NCBI RefSeq assembly: GCF_030450055.1
Contig: NZ_CP118480.1
Location: forward strand, 558,001-622,000
Origin: Gallaecimonas kandeliae
GTDB taxonomy: Bacteria > Pseudomonadota > Gammaproteobacteria > Enterobacterales > Gallaecimonadaceae
DNA length: 64,000 bases
Reading direction: 5' to 3'
Shown here: in pieces, positions 54,001 through 63,000 of the stretch
How positions within the stretch are numbered: the stretch's first letter is position 1
Layout: each line of letters begins with the position of its first letter
Translations under genes and position numbers: made by a program
Notes under the pieces: model-generated
What the model was told of the DNA's origin: nothing
The model's input: the letters and a program-made list of their open reading frames with translations, nothing else
Database searches by the model: none

Positions 54001-54738
54001 ATGAAGTCTCTGGTTACGTTGCTGGTGTTGGCAATTCCCTGCCTGGGTTGGGCCGAGGGGAGCTTGCCAGATGGGCCTCATATCGTGGTGAGGGGCGAGG
54101 CGTCCGTTACCGCCAAGCCGGATATCGCCGAGGTGAGGCTGGAAGTGAAGAGCATCAAGCCCGATGCCTTGGCGGCCAAGAAGGAAGTGGATAAGGAGGT
54201 CAACGCCTTGCTGAAAGGGGTCTCTGACTATGGTGTCGGCGACCATGGGGTCATGGCGTCGAACCTGCTGACCGAGCCCAATGTCTTCGATAGCGACGGC
54301 AAAGATGTCAAAGACGGCTATGTGGCGACCCGCACCCTGACCGTCACCCTGAATGGCATCAGCCATCTGAACGACTTCATCAATTTCGCCTTGGGTGTCG
54401 GCATCAACGAGGTCAAGGACATCACCTTGCAGTCGTCCAAGGCGGACGAGATGCAGCACAAGGCGACCCTGTTGGCGGTGAAAGATGCCAAGGATCAGGG
54501 CCAGTCCCTGGCGGCGGCTTTCGGCGCCGATCTGGGCAAGGTCTACAGCATCAATTCCTCCTCCAGCTCCCGTCATTACGGGTTCCAGGGATACGGGTAC
54601 CGGAGTGGAGGCATCGAACGGATCGAGGTAACAGGTTCGCGCATCGACCCCGACGACCTGGCCCCAGGCCGCTACCTGCAAGCCACAGTCACCTTCACCG
54701 CCACGGTCGACGCCGTCTTCACCTTGACGGTTAAATGA
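54001..54738 (+). CDS. SIMPL (DUF541) domain periplasmic protein
   Basis: 245 aa with a signal peptide (MKSLVTLLVLAIPCLGWA) and a strong AAGGAG ribosome site. The body matches SIMPL/DUF541: PHIVVRGEASVTAKPDIAEVRLEVKS, a long helix with KKEVDKEVNALLKGV, GVMASNLLTEPNVF, GYVATRTLTVTLNGISHLNDFINFALGVGINEVKDITLQSS and a C-terminal beta stretch. SIMPL proteins are exported and linked to envelope stress and Tol/Pal-like signalling in some bacteria. Ends 30 bases before repeat copy 5. Confidence 0.85.
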   Translation: MKSLVTLLVLAIPCLGWAEGSLPDGPHIVVRGEASVTAKPDIAEVRLEVKSIKPDALAAKKEVDKEVNALLKGVSDYGVGDHGVMASNLLTEPNVFDSDGKDVKDGYVATRTLTVTLNGISHLNDFINFALGVGINEVKDITLQSSKADEMQHKATLLAVKDAKDQGQSLAAAFGADLGKVYSINSSSSSRHYGFQGYGYRSGGIERIEVTGSRIDPDDLAPGRYLQATVTFTATVDAVFTLTVK

Positions 54739-54769
54739 GCCTAGTGGACCCGCTCTTCAACGAGGGCCC

Positions 54770-55095
54770 TAACCCTATCGAAGCGGCCCGCTCTTCAGCC
54801 CGTTAAGCGCAGCGCCGAGCCGTCGGGAGGGCTAGCTGGCGCGACAAATTTGCCTGGAGCAAATTTGAATATCGGAGCTTGCGACGATTACCCGAAGGGC
54901 GAGGGCCACGGATGGTCCGAGTCGATAGGGATGTCGAGCGAGCGGAGGACGCGTCGGGAACCGTACGCAGCGGTCAGCGGCAAGCGACCAGAGGCGAGGA
55001 TGGAGCGGAGCGCAGGGCGATGCTTTTGGTTACTTTGTGCGAAAACAAAGTAACCCGCCCGCCGGTGCGGGAACCGGCATTCAAACCAGCTTGAT
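54770..55095. repeat. Structured repeat, copy 5
   Basis: Reverse orientation: tail CCCGTTAAGCGCAGCGCCGAGCCG first, core stem CAAATTTGC-CTGGA-GCAAATTTG (54845-54867), the conserved GACGATTACCCGAAGGGCGAGGGCCA segment, hairpin GGTTACTTTGT/ACAAAGTAACC (55028-55055) and GCCGGT-GCGGGA-ACCGGC (55061-55078) at the far end. It sits between the SIMPL gene and the acyltransferase gene. Confidence 0.85.
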
Positions 55096-55297
55096 GCAAT
55101 CACCCACCCCAAAAAGAACACCGCTCCCAGCTCCAGGCGACTGGCGCCAAACCAAGGGCCAAAACTCGCAGTCAAATCCTAGGTTTAGACAAACAAAATC
55201 AACAAGTTAAACAAACCCTGATAAACCCGTCAGAGGCCCTTGCGAGCCCCAACCATTGCAGTAAGATGAGCCATCTCATTGCGCGGGATCCCGCCCC

Positions 55298-56431
55298 ATG
55301 TCCAGCCCCGACGGCGCCATCACCCTGGCAAAAACCCACAGCAGCAACCCTTCGGTCCAGGTCGGCGAAGCCATGGCCTCGACCAGGGGTGAGCGGATGC
55401 TGGAGTTCGACCACCTGCGGGGCGTCGCCATAGCCCTGATCCTGCTGGGCCATTCCATCGTCAACTCCAACGCCGGCTTCCCGCTCTGGCTGGAGAACCT
55501 GCTGCGGGGCGGCACCGGGGTCTTCGTGTTCATCTCCGGCTTCTTCTTCCACCGCATCTTCTACCGGAACTTCGACTTCAAGGCCTTCATGGGGAAGAAG
55601 CTGGCCAACGTCTTCCTGCCCTTCATTGTGGTGTCGGCGGTGGGGCTGGCCGTCAAGCTGCTGGGCTGGCGCCTTATCGACGGCGACGGCTGGGCCAAGG
55701 CCCTCGGCAACGGCTGGGAGCTGGTCAAGGGGGGCTATGTGCTCTTCCCCCACTGGTATATCCCCTTCATCATGCTGACCTTCCTCTGCTCGCCGCTGCA
55801 CAGGGCCTATATCCGCCTGGGGCTCGGCAGCCAACTGGCGCTGCTGCTGGGCTCCTGCCTGGTGGCGGTGCTGATGCAAAGGCCCATGGGGGTCCAGGAT
55901 CCGCTGCAATCCCTTATCTACTTCAGCCCTTTCTACCTGATGGGCATCCTCTACTCCCAGTACCTGCCCTGGCTGCGGGAACATTACAACGCCTTCTTCT
56001 GGCCGGCCCTGGTGGCCGTGGTGCTGACGGTGTGGTTGCAGTCCGAGGTCTTCGTCCATGTCGGCAACTACCACAAGCACCCCTTCCAGTGGGGCGGCAT
56101 CGATCTGCAGTTCATCCAGAAGGTGGGGCTCTGCATAGTGCTGGTGGGGGCCTGCGGCCAGGCCGTGTGGCCGGCCCTGTCGCGGCAGCTGTGCATGCTG
56201 GCCGAGATCAGCTTCGGCCTCTTCTTCCTGCACCCCCTGGTGGGGATGATCTGGGGCAACACCAAGTATTTCCTGGCCCACCAGGGCCTGGTCCAGTTCG
56301 GCCACGGCCTCGGTGAGAGCCTGGCCCTGTCCCTCGGCCTCTTCCTCTTCCAGCTCTACGGCACAGTGCTGCTGATCCGCTGGCTTAAACCCCGCTTGGG
56401 TAAGAAAAGCCGCCTGCTGATCGGCTGTTAG
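55298..56431 (+). CDS. Acyltransferase 3 family membrane protein
   Basis: 377 aa with about ten membrane segments. The acyltransferase 3 signature FDHLRGVAIALILLGHS is at residues 33-49 (start could also be the ATG at 55373 or 55397, both giving the same core). Other family stretches: GTGVFVFISGFFFHRIFY, WYIPFIMLTFLCSPL, LIYFSPFYLMGILYSQYL, SFGLFFLHPLVGMIW. Transfers acyl groups to surface sugars, lipopolysaccharide or exopolysaccharide in homologues; the acceptor here is unknown. It stands alone between two repeat copies. Confidence 0.88.
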   Translation: MSSPDGAITLAKTHSSNPSVQVGEAMASTRGERMLEFDHLRGVAIALILLGHSIVNSNAGFPLWLENLLRGGTGVFVFISGFFFHRIFYRNFDFKAFMGKKLANVFLPFIVVSAVGLAVKLLGWRLIDGDGWAKALGNGWELVKGGYVLFPHWYIPFIMLTFLCSPLHRAYIRLGLGSQLALLLGSCLVAVLMQRPMGVQDPLQSLIYFSPFYLMGILYSQYLPWLREHYNAFFWPALVAVVLTVWLQSEVFVHVGNYHKHPFQWGGIDLQFIQKVGLCIVLVGACGQAVWPALSRQLCMLAEISFGLFFLHPLVGMIWGNTKYFLAHQGLVQFGHGLGESLALSLGLFLFQLYGTVLLIRWLKPRLGKKSRLLIGC

Positions 56432-57199
56432 GCTCAAGTCAAAACCCGAACGAAGCTGCCTGCTTTCCCCCCTTAAAGCCGCCGAGTGGAGAGCTGTGAG
56501 AGGGTAACCTCGGCAAGGATGCCGAGGTAGAGGAGTATTCGTCGGGACACACGTACGACTCGATGCCCGGTAAGCAGCTCGCAACGAGGGGACCGCGCAG
56601 CGGCGGCGTCCAGGGGGTGGCTTCTTTGCCTACTTTCTTGGCCATCAAGAAAGTAGGGCGCATGCAGGGGCGCCCCCCTGCATTTAAAAAAAGACGAAGC
56701 CTCGTTGAGATCCCTAGTCCCTGGTGCATACAGTTCGCAGTCAAGCTGCTCTCGTTCGCCTGCTGAAAAGGGTCCACCGGACTCTTTCCTTGACGCGCTC
56801 ACCATTACGGTTCGGCCGTCCTGGGTCTAGTGTTCGCCTGCGCTCAAAGCAGTGCTTCGGGCTGCGGGGCTCACCTTAGCGTCGAAACTAAAAGAATGAG
56901 CATGCAGGCGCCCCCTGCAAATATCCGTTTCCGCCGTCGAGAAACGGCTCCTGTATAGCCGCGGTCAATATCCCCCTTTGTCCGCCACCTTCGGCAACAA
57001 GGGAAAATAATTTTAATTTATCCGGTTTTGAGCCGTTGATCTTATCCGTATTCGAAAATGGAGTTTTATCTTCGCTGTTTTTTATCCCTGTCCGTTAAGT
57101 GCTGGCCGCTATCGGGCAAGGCGTTAAGCCGGCTGGATAATGTTCTTTCAAACTGGTCTAATGAGTTATTCGTAAAGACAACAAGAAAGGACGGGGTTG
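56432..57199. other. 768-base intergenic region downstream of the acyltransferase gene
   Basis: Apart from repeat copy 6, no gene is visible. The stretch 56770-57196 contains a further repeat-like segment (CAAAGCAGTGCTTCGGGCTGCGGGGC), a CCGTTTC-CGCCGTCGA-GAAACGG hairpin (56928-56950) and an AT-rich stretch before the next gene. It could hold a small untranslated transcript or promoter; nothing protein-coding was supported. Confidence 0.55.
56460..56690. repeat. Structured repeat, copy 6
   Basis: Reverse orientation, 30 bases past the acyltransferase stop: CCCTTAAAGCCGCCGAGTGG, GCAACGAGGGGACCGCGCAGCGGCGGCGTCCAGGGGG, hairpin CCTACTTTCTTG-GCCAT-CAAGAAAGTAGG (56629-56657) and GCAGGGG-CGC-CCCCCTGC (56663-56682). 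Confidence 0.8.
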
Positions 57200-57928
57200 G
57201 TGTCAAAGCTTGAGATAGTGGACATGAACCAGGAAAAGGACTGGCTCTCCCCCGGGCTCCAGGCACAACTTGTCCGGGTTATAGCGGCGAGTTTCGGCGG
57301 CGTAGATGCAAGGGCCTACCTGACGAAATATTTTCTCGCCGACGGCCCCTTCGCACGCACGCTGAGGCTCTATTTTGCGGAGGGCAGTTGCGTCGGCTAT
57401 TGCCTGCTGACCTTTACCCGAAGGGAGCTTGGCGGCAAAAGCCTGGTCGTGATTGGCGCCTCGGCAGCCTTTCTACCCGAATATCGCAAGGGCGGTCGCA
57501 CCCTGGGTTTTTCGCTGACAAGGGCATTCGGCTACTGGCTTCGCCACCCGTTCGAAAGGCTCTATTACGCAGACACCATGTTGAGCCCGGCCATGTACCG
57601 CGCCATCGTAAAACACACGGCGATCGCCTACCCGTCACCGCACTCACCCGAACCGGACGCAGCTACCGCCGGACTGTTCGAGACGTTCAACCCGGACGGC
57701 CGCATCTCGCCGCACTATAAGGCGCTCTGTCTTGTGGATACCGGGCGTTTCACCGCCTATGACGAGACGGCATTGAACGCCCTTAAAAGCAGTGCCAAGC
57801 CGGAGATCGCCTGTTATTGCCGCCTCAACCCGGATTTCCACTCGGGCGTCGCCCTCTTTGTCATTATTCCCGTATCAATGAAACAACTGCTTAGAAGCGC
57901 GTGGAAATTCTGTCGGGCCTGGTTTTGA
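57200..57928 (+). CDS. GNAT-like acyltransferase fold, unknown substrate
   Basis: 242 aa from GTG 57200 (AGGA 8 bases upstream); TTG 57197 would add one residue. A GNAT-like core is visible: strand/helix/strand with FAEGSCVGYCLLTFTRRELGGKSLVVIGASAAFLPEYRKGGRTLGFSLTR, where the acetyl-CoA loop would be RKGGRT; the C-terminal part is atypical (YYADTMLSPAMYRAIVKH; DGRISPHYKALCLVDTGRF; PEIACYCRLNPDFHSGVALFVIIP). No exact family can be named. Base use is a little less GC-rich than neighbours and the gene has no operon partner, so it may be acquired. Confidence 0.55.
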   Translation: MSKLEIVDMNQEKDWLSPGLQAQLVRVIAASFGGVDARAYLTKYFLADGPFARTLRLYFAEGSCVGYCLLTFTRRELGGKSLVVIGASAAFLPEYRKGGRTLGFSLTRAFGYWLRHPFERLYYADTMLSPAMYRAIVKHTAIAYPSPHSPEPDAATAGLFETFNPDGRISPHYKALCLVDTGRFTAYDETALNALKSSAKPEIACYCRLNPDFHSGVALFVIIPVSMKQLLRSAWKFCRAWF

Positions 57929-58157
57929 TCCGTCACAGGGTTTTAGATTGGTTCGGTTCCGCAATGGCGTTTCGTGCATTTTCGCTCTGGATTTTAGCCG
58001 CTTCCAAATAGACGGCGACTTTCTCAACATTAGGCTTGAGCCTGCCCATTGCCCTTTTTCCTGACGCTTGTCGTTATCGTTGTCCATCAGGGTATCCATC
58101 TGGGCAACGGCAAAGGCTGAAGGCCGAGCGAAGAAAGCCGCAGCCAGGCTGGCGCGC

Positions 58158-60065
58158 TCAGTCCCTGAGCGCCTCCCTCAACCCCGAAGACCGCAGCACC
58201 CGCCGCTCCACGGCGGCGGCCAAGAGGCCGGGCACGGGCGCCACCAGGGTAAAGCGCTCGCGGGCGCGGGTGATGCCCGTATAGACCAGCTCCCGGGTCA
58301 GCACAGGATTCAGGGACTCGGGCAGCACCAGGGCGCAGTGGGCGAACTCCGAGCCCTGGGACTTGTGCACCGTCATGGCGTAGACGCTGTCCACGTCGGA
58401 AAGCCTTGAGGGCAGCACCCATTTGACGCTGCCGTCCGGCATCAGGAAAGCCACCCTCAGGGCCCCCTCCAGCTCCAGGCAGATGCCGATGTCGCCGTTC
58501 ATCAGCCCCAGGTGGTAGTCGTTGCGGCTGACCAGCACTGGCCTGCCCTGGTACCAACCCTGGGTGGCGGGGATAAGGCCGGCGCCGTGCAACGCCTCGG
58601 CGGCCAGGGCGTTGAGCCCTTCCACCCCCCATGGGCCCTTGCGCAGGGCGCTCAGCAACTGGAAGCTGGCGAAGGCGGCCAGCACCGCCTTGGCCCAGGC
58701 GTCTTTGTCGTCCTTGGGGTGCTGGCGCAGCACCTCAAGGTAATGGCCATGGCCCTGGCCGCCGTTGTGGCCTGAGACCACCAGCCTTGCCAGGGCCTGG
58801 GGTTTGGTGAGGTCGAGGCGGGCCAGGTCGCCATAGCCGGCGGCCAGCACGGCGCGCACCTGATCGGGCTCGCCGGCGTTGACGGCCCTGGCCAGCTGGC
58901 CTATGCCGGAGTGCTCGCCGAAGCGGTGGCTCTGCCTGAGCATGGCCCTGTGCTGGGCCAGGGCCGTGCCGGCGCTGCCGAAGTCGCCCAGATCGGCGCC
59001 GGCCAGGGGCGCCAGCCAGGCCAGGGTCTCGGCGTCGTAGCCGCCGGCCTCGGCCCCTTCACAGAGATCGCCAAGCACGGCGCCGGCTTCCACCGAGGCC
59101 AGCTGGTCCTTGTCTCCCAGCAGGATCAGCCGAGCCTGGCCGGGCAGGGCGTCCAGCAGCTGGGCCATCAGCTCCAGGTCCACCATGGAGGCCTCGTCCA
59201 CCACCAGCAGGTCCAGGTGCAGGGGGCTGGCGGCGTCGTGGCGGAAATGGCGGCTGCCGGGGATGCTGCCAAGGAGGCGGTGCACAGTGCTGACCTGGGT
59301 GGGGATGGCGGCGCGCACCGCCTGTGGCACCGCCAGCTGCGCCAGGGCGCCGCCGATGGATTCGGTGAGGCGGGCGGCGGCCTTGCCGGTGGGGGCGGCC
59401 AGCTGGATGCGCAGCTTCTGGCCGCCGTCCATGGCCAGCTGTTGCAGCAGGCCCAGCAGGCGCACCACTGTGGTGGTCTTGCCGGTGCCTGGGCCCCCCG
59501 TGATCACCGTGAAGTTGCCCCTCACCGCCAGGGCGCAGGCGATGCGCTGCCAGTCCGGCCCCTTGCCGGCCGGGAAGAGGGCGTCCAGGCGGGGGCCGAG
59601 ATCTGAAGGTAAGGCCAGGCGCTGGGCCAGGCGGGCGCGGATCTGCCCGGCCAGCTGCTGCTCGTACTGCCAGTAGCGGCGCAGGTAGAGGCGGCCGCCG
59701 CCCAGCACCAGGGGCTGCTCCCCGGGGCCCTGGTCCACCAGGGGGGAGGCGGCCAGGGCCGCCAGCCAGGCGTCCAGGCTCAGGCCGGCCAGCAGCGCCG
59801 AGGGCAGGGCGGGCAGCTCCTCGCCAAAGTCCCCCTCCGGGGGCAGGCTGAGGGCGCCGTCGGGGTCGGCCAGGGTGGCGGCCAAGTCCAGGCAGATATG
59901 GCCCCTGCCCAGTTGGTGGGAGCAGAGGCAGGCGGCCAGCAGCACCCGGGGATCGGCGCCTGGCAGCAGCTCGCCGAGGAAGCGGCCAAGGGCCCTGTCC
60001 AGGCGGCGCAGCCAGCCCCTTTCCACCCAGGCGTCCAGCAGGGGTTCCAGGTTATCGAGCGGCAT
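58158..60065 (-). CDS. recD: RecD exonuclease V alpha subunit
   Basis: 635 aa from the ATG at 60065, with AAGGAGG 6 bases upstream; upstream codons in this frame are recB antisense. Walker A ITGGPGTGKTTTVVRLL (about residue 195), Walker B region LLVVDEASMVD (about 270), and the downstream helicase motifs LILLGDKDQLASVEAGAVLG, VYAMTVHKSQGSEF and RARERFTLVAPVPG. The 5'-to-3' helicase and nuclease regulator of RecBCD. Gene order recC-recB-recD, overlapping recB by 14 bases, is unusual only in the missing ptrA insertion seen in E. coli. Confidence 0.96.
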   Translation of the reverse strand: MPLDNLEPLLDAWVERGWLRRLDRALGRFLGELLPGADPRVLLAACLCSHQLGRGHICLDLAATLADPDGALSLPPEGDFGEELPALPSALLAGLSLDAWLAALAASPLVDQGPGEQPLVLGGGRLYLRRYWQYEQQLAGQIRARLAQRLALPSDLGPRLDALFPAGKGPDWQRIACALAVRGNFTVITGGPGTGKTTTVVRLLGLLQQLAMDGGQKLRIQLAAPTGKAAARLTESIGGALAQLAVPQAVRAAIPTQVSTVHRLLGSIPGSRHFRHDAASPLHLDLLVVDEASMVDLELMAQLLDALPGQARLILLGDKDQLASVEAGAVLGDLCEGAEAGGYDAETLAWLAPLAGADLGDFGSAGTALAQHRAMLRQSHRFGEHSGIGQLARAVNAGEPDQVRAVLAAGYGDLARLDLTKPQALARLVVSGHNGGQGHGHYLEVLRQHPKDDKDAWAKAVLAAFASFQLLSALRKGPWGVEGLNALAAEALHGAGLIPATQGWYQGRPVLVSRNDYHLGLMNGDIGICLELEGALRVAFLMPDGSVKWVLPSRLSDVDSVYAMTVHKSQGSEFAHCALVLPESLNPVLTRELVYTGITRARERFTLVAPVPGLLAAAVERRVLRSSGLREALRD

Positions 60066-63000
60066 CGCCGGCCTCCTTGGCGAAGAGGGCGTCCAGGCGC
60101 TCCAGCAGTGCCCTGGAGGGCCTGTCGGTGAAGCAGCCTTGGCCGCGCAGGAAGAGGTAGAGGGCGCCGCCGAAGTGGCGCTCGTGGTCATAGCCTTGGC
60201 CCAGGCGGGCCTTCAGCAGCCGGTGCAGGGCCAGGCAGTAGAGCAGGTACTGGAGGTCGTAGCGCTTTTCCAGCACCACCTGCTCCATGGCCTCGCGGCT
60301 GTAGGCGCCGTCGTTCTCCCCCAGCCAGTTGGACTTGTAGTCGGCCAGGTAGAAGCGGCCCTGGTGCTCGAACACCAGGTCGATAAAGCCCTTGAGCATG
60401 CCGTTGAGCAGCCCAGGGGTCAGGGCCGGCCGAGGCCGGCCGGGCAGCACGGCGCCGGCGACCAGGTGGTCCAGCGCGCCAAGGGGCACCTGGTGGGCGT
60501 CGAACCAGAACTCCATCTCCGCCTGGTGGCCGTCCAGGGCGCTGAGCGCCACAGGCTCGCCCACCGGCAGGGTCAGGGGGGCGGCCAGCAGTTCCTGCAG
60601 CCACAGGCCCAGCCTGGGGGCCCAGTCGCCCCAGCCACGCAGGTTGCAGCGGCGGGCCAGCAGCTCGGCCAGCTCAGCTGGGTCCGGCTTGAAGCCCTGG
60701 CCGGCGGCCCACTCCAGCAGGCCGTGCAGGAAGGTGCCGGGCTCGGGTCCGCGGGGGAAGTGGTGCATGCCGGCGCCGGCCCTGGCGCTGGGGCGGCTCT
60801 GGGGCTCTTCCCTGTCCTCCTGCAGCTGGTCGCCCTGGGCCGTGTCGGCGGCGATGCGCTCCCCCTCCGCCAGCTTGAGGGCCGAGTAGGAGGAGATCCA
60901 CCAGGCCTCGGCCACAGGGCCCTTGAAATGGCGGGCCTGGCCCAGGGGCTCTTCCTGGCCGGCCGGGCGGTAGCTGTCGTCCGTGGCCTCTGGCAACGGC
61001 AGTACCTCGAGGCCGGGGATGGCGGCCTGCCAGGCCTGCAGGCGCCCGGTCAGGGCCTCGGCACTCAGGGGCTCGCCGCCGCCAAGGAGCTGGCCTATGG
61101 CGCTGCGGTGCAGGTTGCTGTCCCTGGCGTTGCCCTTCTTGATGGCGGCCAGGCCCAGCCAGCAGGCGTGGCGGGGCCGGGTCAGGGCCACGTAGAGCAG
61201 GCGCAGATCCTCGGCCAGCCGTTCCCTGTCCGCCTTCTCGATGCTGCTGGGCTGCTTGTCGGGGTCCAGGCGGCGCTTGCCGTCTTGGTGGTAGCTGACG
61301 TACTCGCCCTTGCCCTCTTCGGGGCGGAAGCTGCAGATGAAGGGCAGGAACACCAGGGGGTATTCCAGGCCCTTGGACTTGTGGATGGTGACCACCTTGA
61401 CCAGGTCGGCGTCGGATTCGAGGCGCAGTATCTGCTCCTCGCCGCCGTTGCCGCCCAGGTGCCCTTCCAGGTGGCGGATCAGCGCCTGCTCGCCGTCCAG
61501 GCCGGTGGCGGCCTGCTGCAGCAGCTCGGCCAGGTGCAGCAGGTTGGTCAGCGCCCGCTCACCGTTGACCCCGGCCAGCAGCCGGGCCGGCAGCCGGAAG
61601 TCCTTGAGCCAGGCCCTGACCAGGGGCAAAGGCCCCTGGCGGCGCCACAGCTGCTGGTAGCCCTTGAGCCGCTCCACTTCCGCTTCCAGGGCCAGCTCGT
61701 CATGGTTGAGCCTGTCCAGCTCAGCCCAGCCCAGGCTCAGGCTGGGGCTGGCCAGGGCGGCCCGCAGCAGCCGGTGGTTTTCCGGCTCGGCGCTGGCCCT
61801 CAGCCAGGCCAGCAGATCGGCCGCCTCGGCGCTGGCGTAGACAGATTCCTTGTCGGAGAGGTAGACAGACTGGACGCCGCGCCTGGCGAGGGCGGCGCGG
61901 ATGGCGTCGGCCTCGGCCTTGGCGCGCACCAGCACCGCCATGTGTTCCGGCCGCAGTGCTTCCAGCTGGCCGTCCTTCTCGAAGCCGGCCTTGCCTTGCT
62001 GGCCGAGGTTCAGCAGCCGCACCATCTCGCTGGCGCAGGCCTCGGCCAGGGCGGCCCTGTAGCCGCCGGTCGAAACCGGCTTGTCGCTCTGCAGCTGCCA
62101 GCAGGTGAGCGGCGCCTGGGGCTGGCCGTCGATGCGCAGGACCTCTTTGCGGCCGTTGGCCTCCACCTCGATAAAGGGGATGGCGTCCTTGAACAGGAAG
62201 GCGCCCTCCGGCTGCTGCTCCCCTTGCAGGAAGAGGCCGTTGACGGCGGCCACCAGCTCCTTTGTGGAGCGGTAGTTCTTGCCGAGGGTGTAGTGGCGGC
62301 CGGCGGTGTCCTGCTTGGCCTGCAGATAGGTGTAGATGTCGGCGCCGCGGAAGGCGTAGATGGCCTGTTTGGGGTCGCCGATCAAAAAGACCCCAGTTCT
62401 GCCTGCTGCGCTCGCCGATACGGCGTTGGCCGCCGGCTCAGGTTGCTCCTGGCCCAGGCCGTAGACCTTGGCGAAGATGCCGTACTGGGTGGGGTCCGTG
62501 TCCTGGAATTCGTCGATCAGCGCCACCGGGTATTCGCCGCGGATCACCTGGGCCAGTGTTGGGCCCTGGTCGCCGTCGAGGGCGGCCTTGAGGCGGCCCA
62601 GCAGGTCGTCGAAGCCGAGGGTGGCGCTCTGGTGCTTCTCCTGCTCCAGGCGCTGCTGTATCCAAGTGGCGGCGTGGCGGATCAGCAGCTCCCTGTCCTG
62701 GGGCAGGGCCGCCAGTTGGGCGGGCAACTGGGCCAGGGCGGCGAAGGCCGGGTGCTGGGGCGGGGCCTTGCCCTTGGCGACGGCGCCGGCCAGGCCCTCT
62801 GGGGTGAAGCGGCTCCAGGCGCTGTCGGGGAGCTCCGGCGCCAGCTGCGGCTCGTCGGCCAGCCAGTCGCCGAGGCCGTTCAGGAACTTCTCCAGGGTGG
62901 GCCTTTTGACATAGGTGCCGGAGAGCACCTTGGCGTCCAGGGCCTGGGTCAGCAGTTCGGCCAGCTCCGGCAGCCACTGGCGCCACTGGGCCTTGAGCGG

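Noticed and set aside
54850-55175. Short frames such as MLLVTLCENKVTRPPVREPAF inside repeat copy 5
   Set aside because: These frames read through the repeat hairpins; the paired bases covary between copies, so selection acts on structure and not on the peptide.
42850-57900. Prophage or integrated plasmid
   Set aside because: A lysozyme and small membrane proteins are present, but there is no integrase, terminase, capsid, tail or replication gene, and the tRNA operon is 37 kb away.
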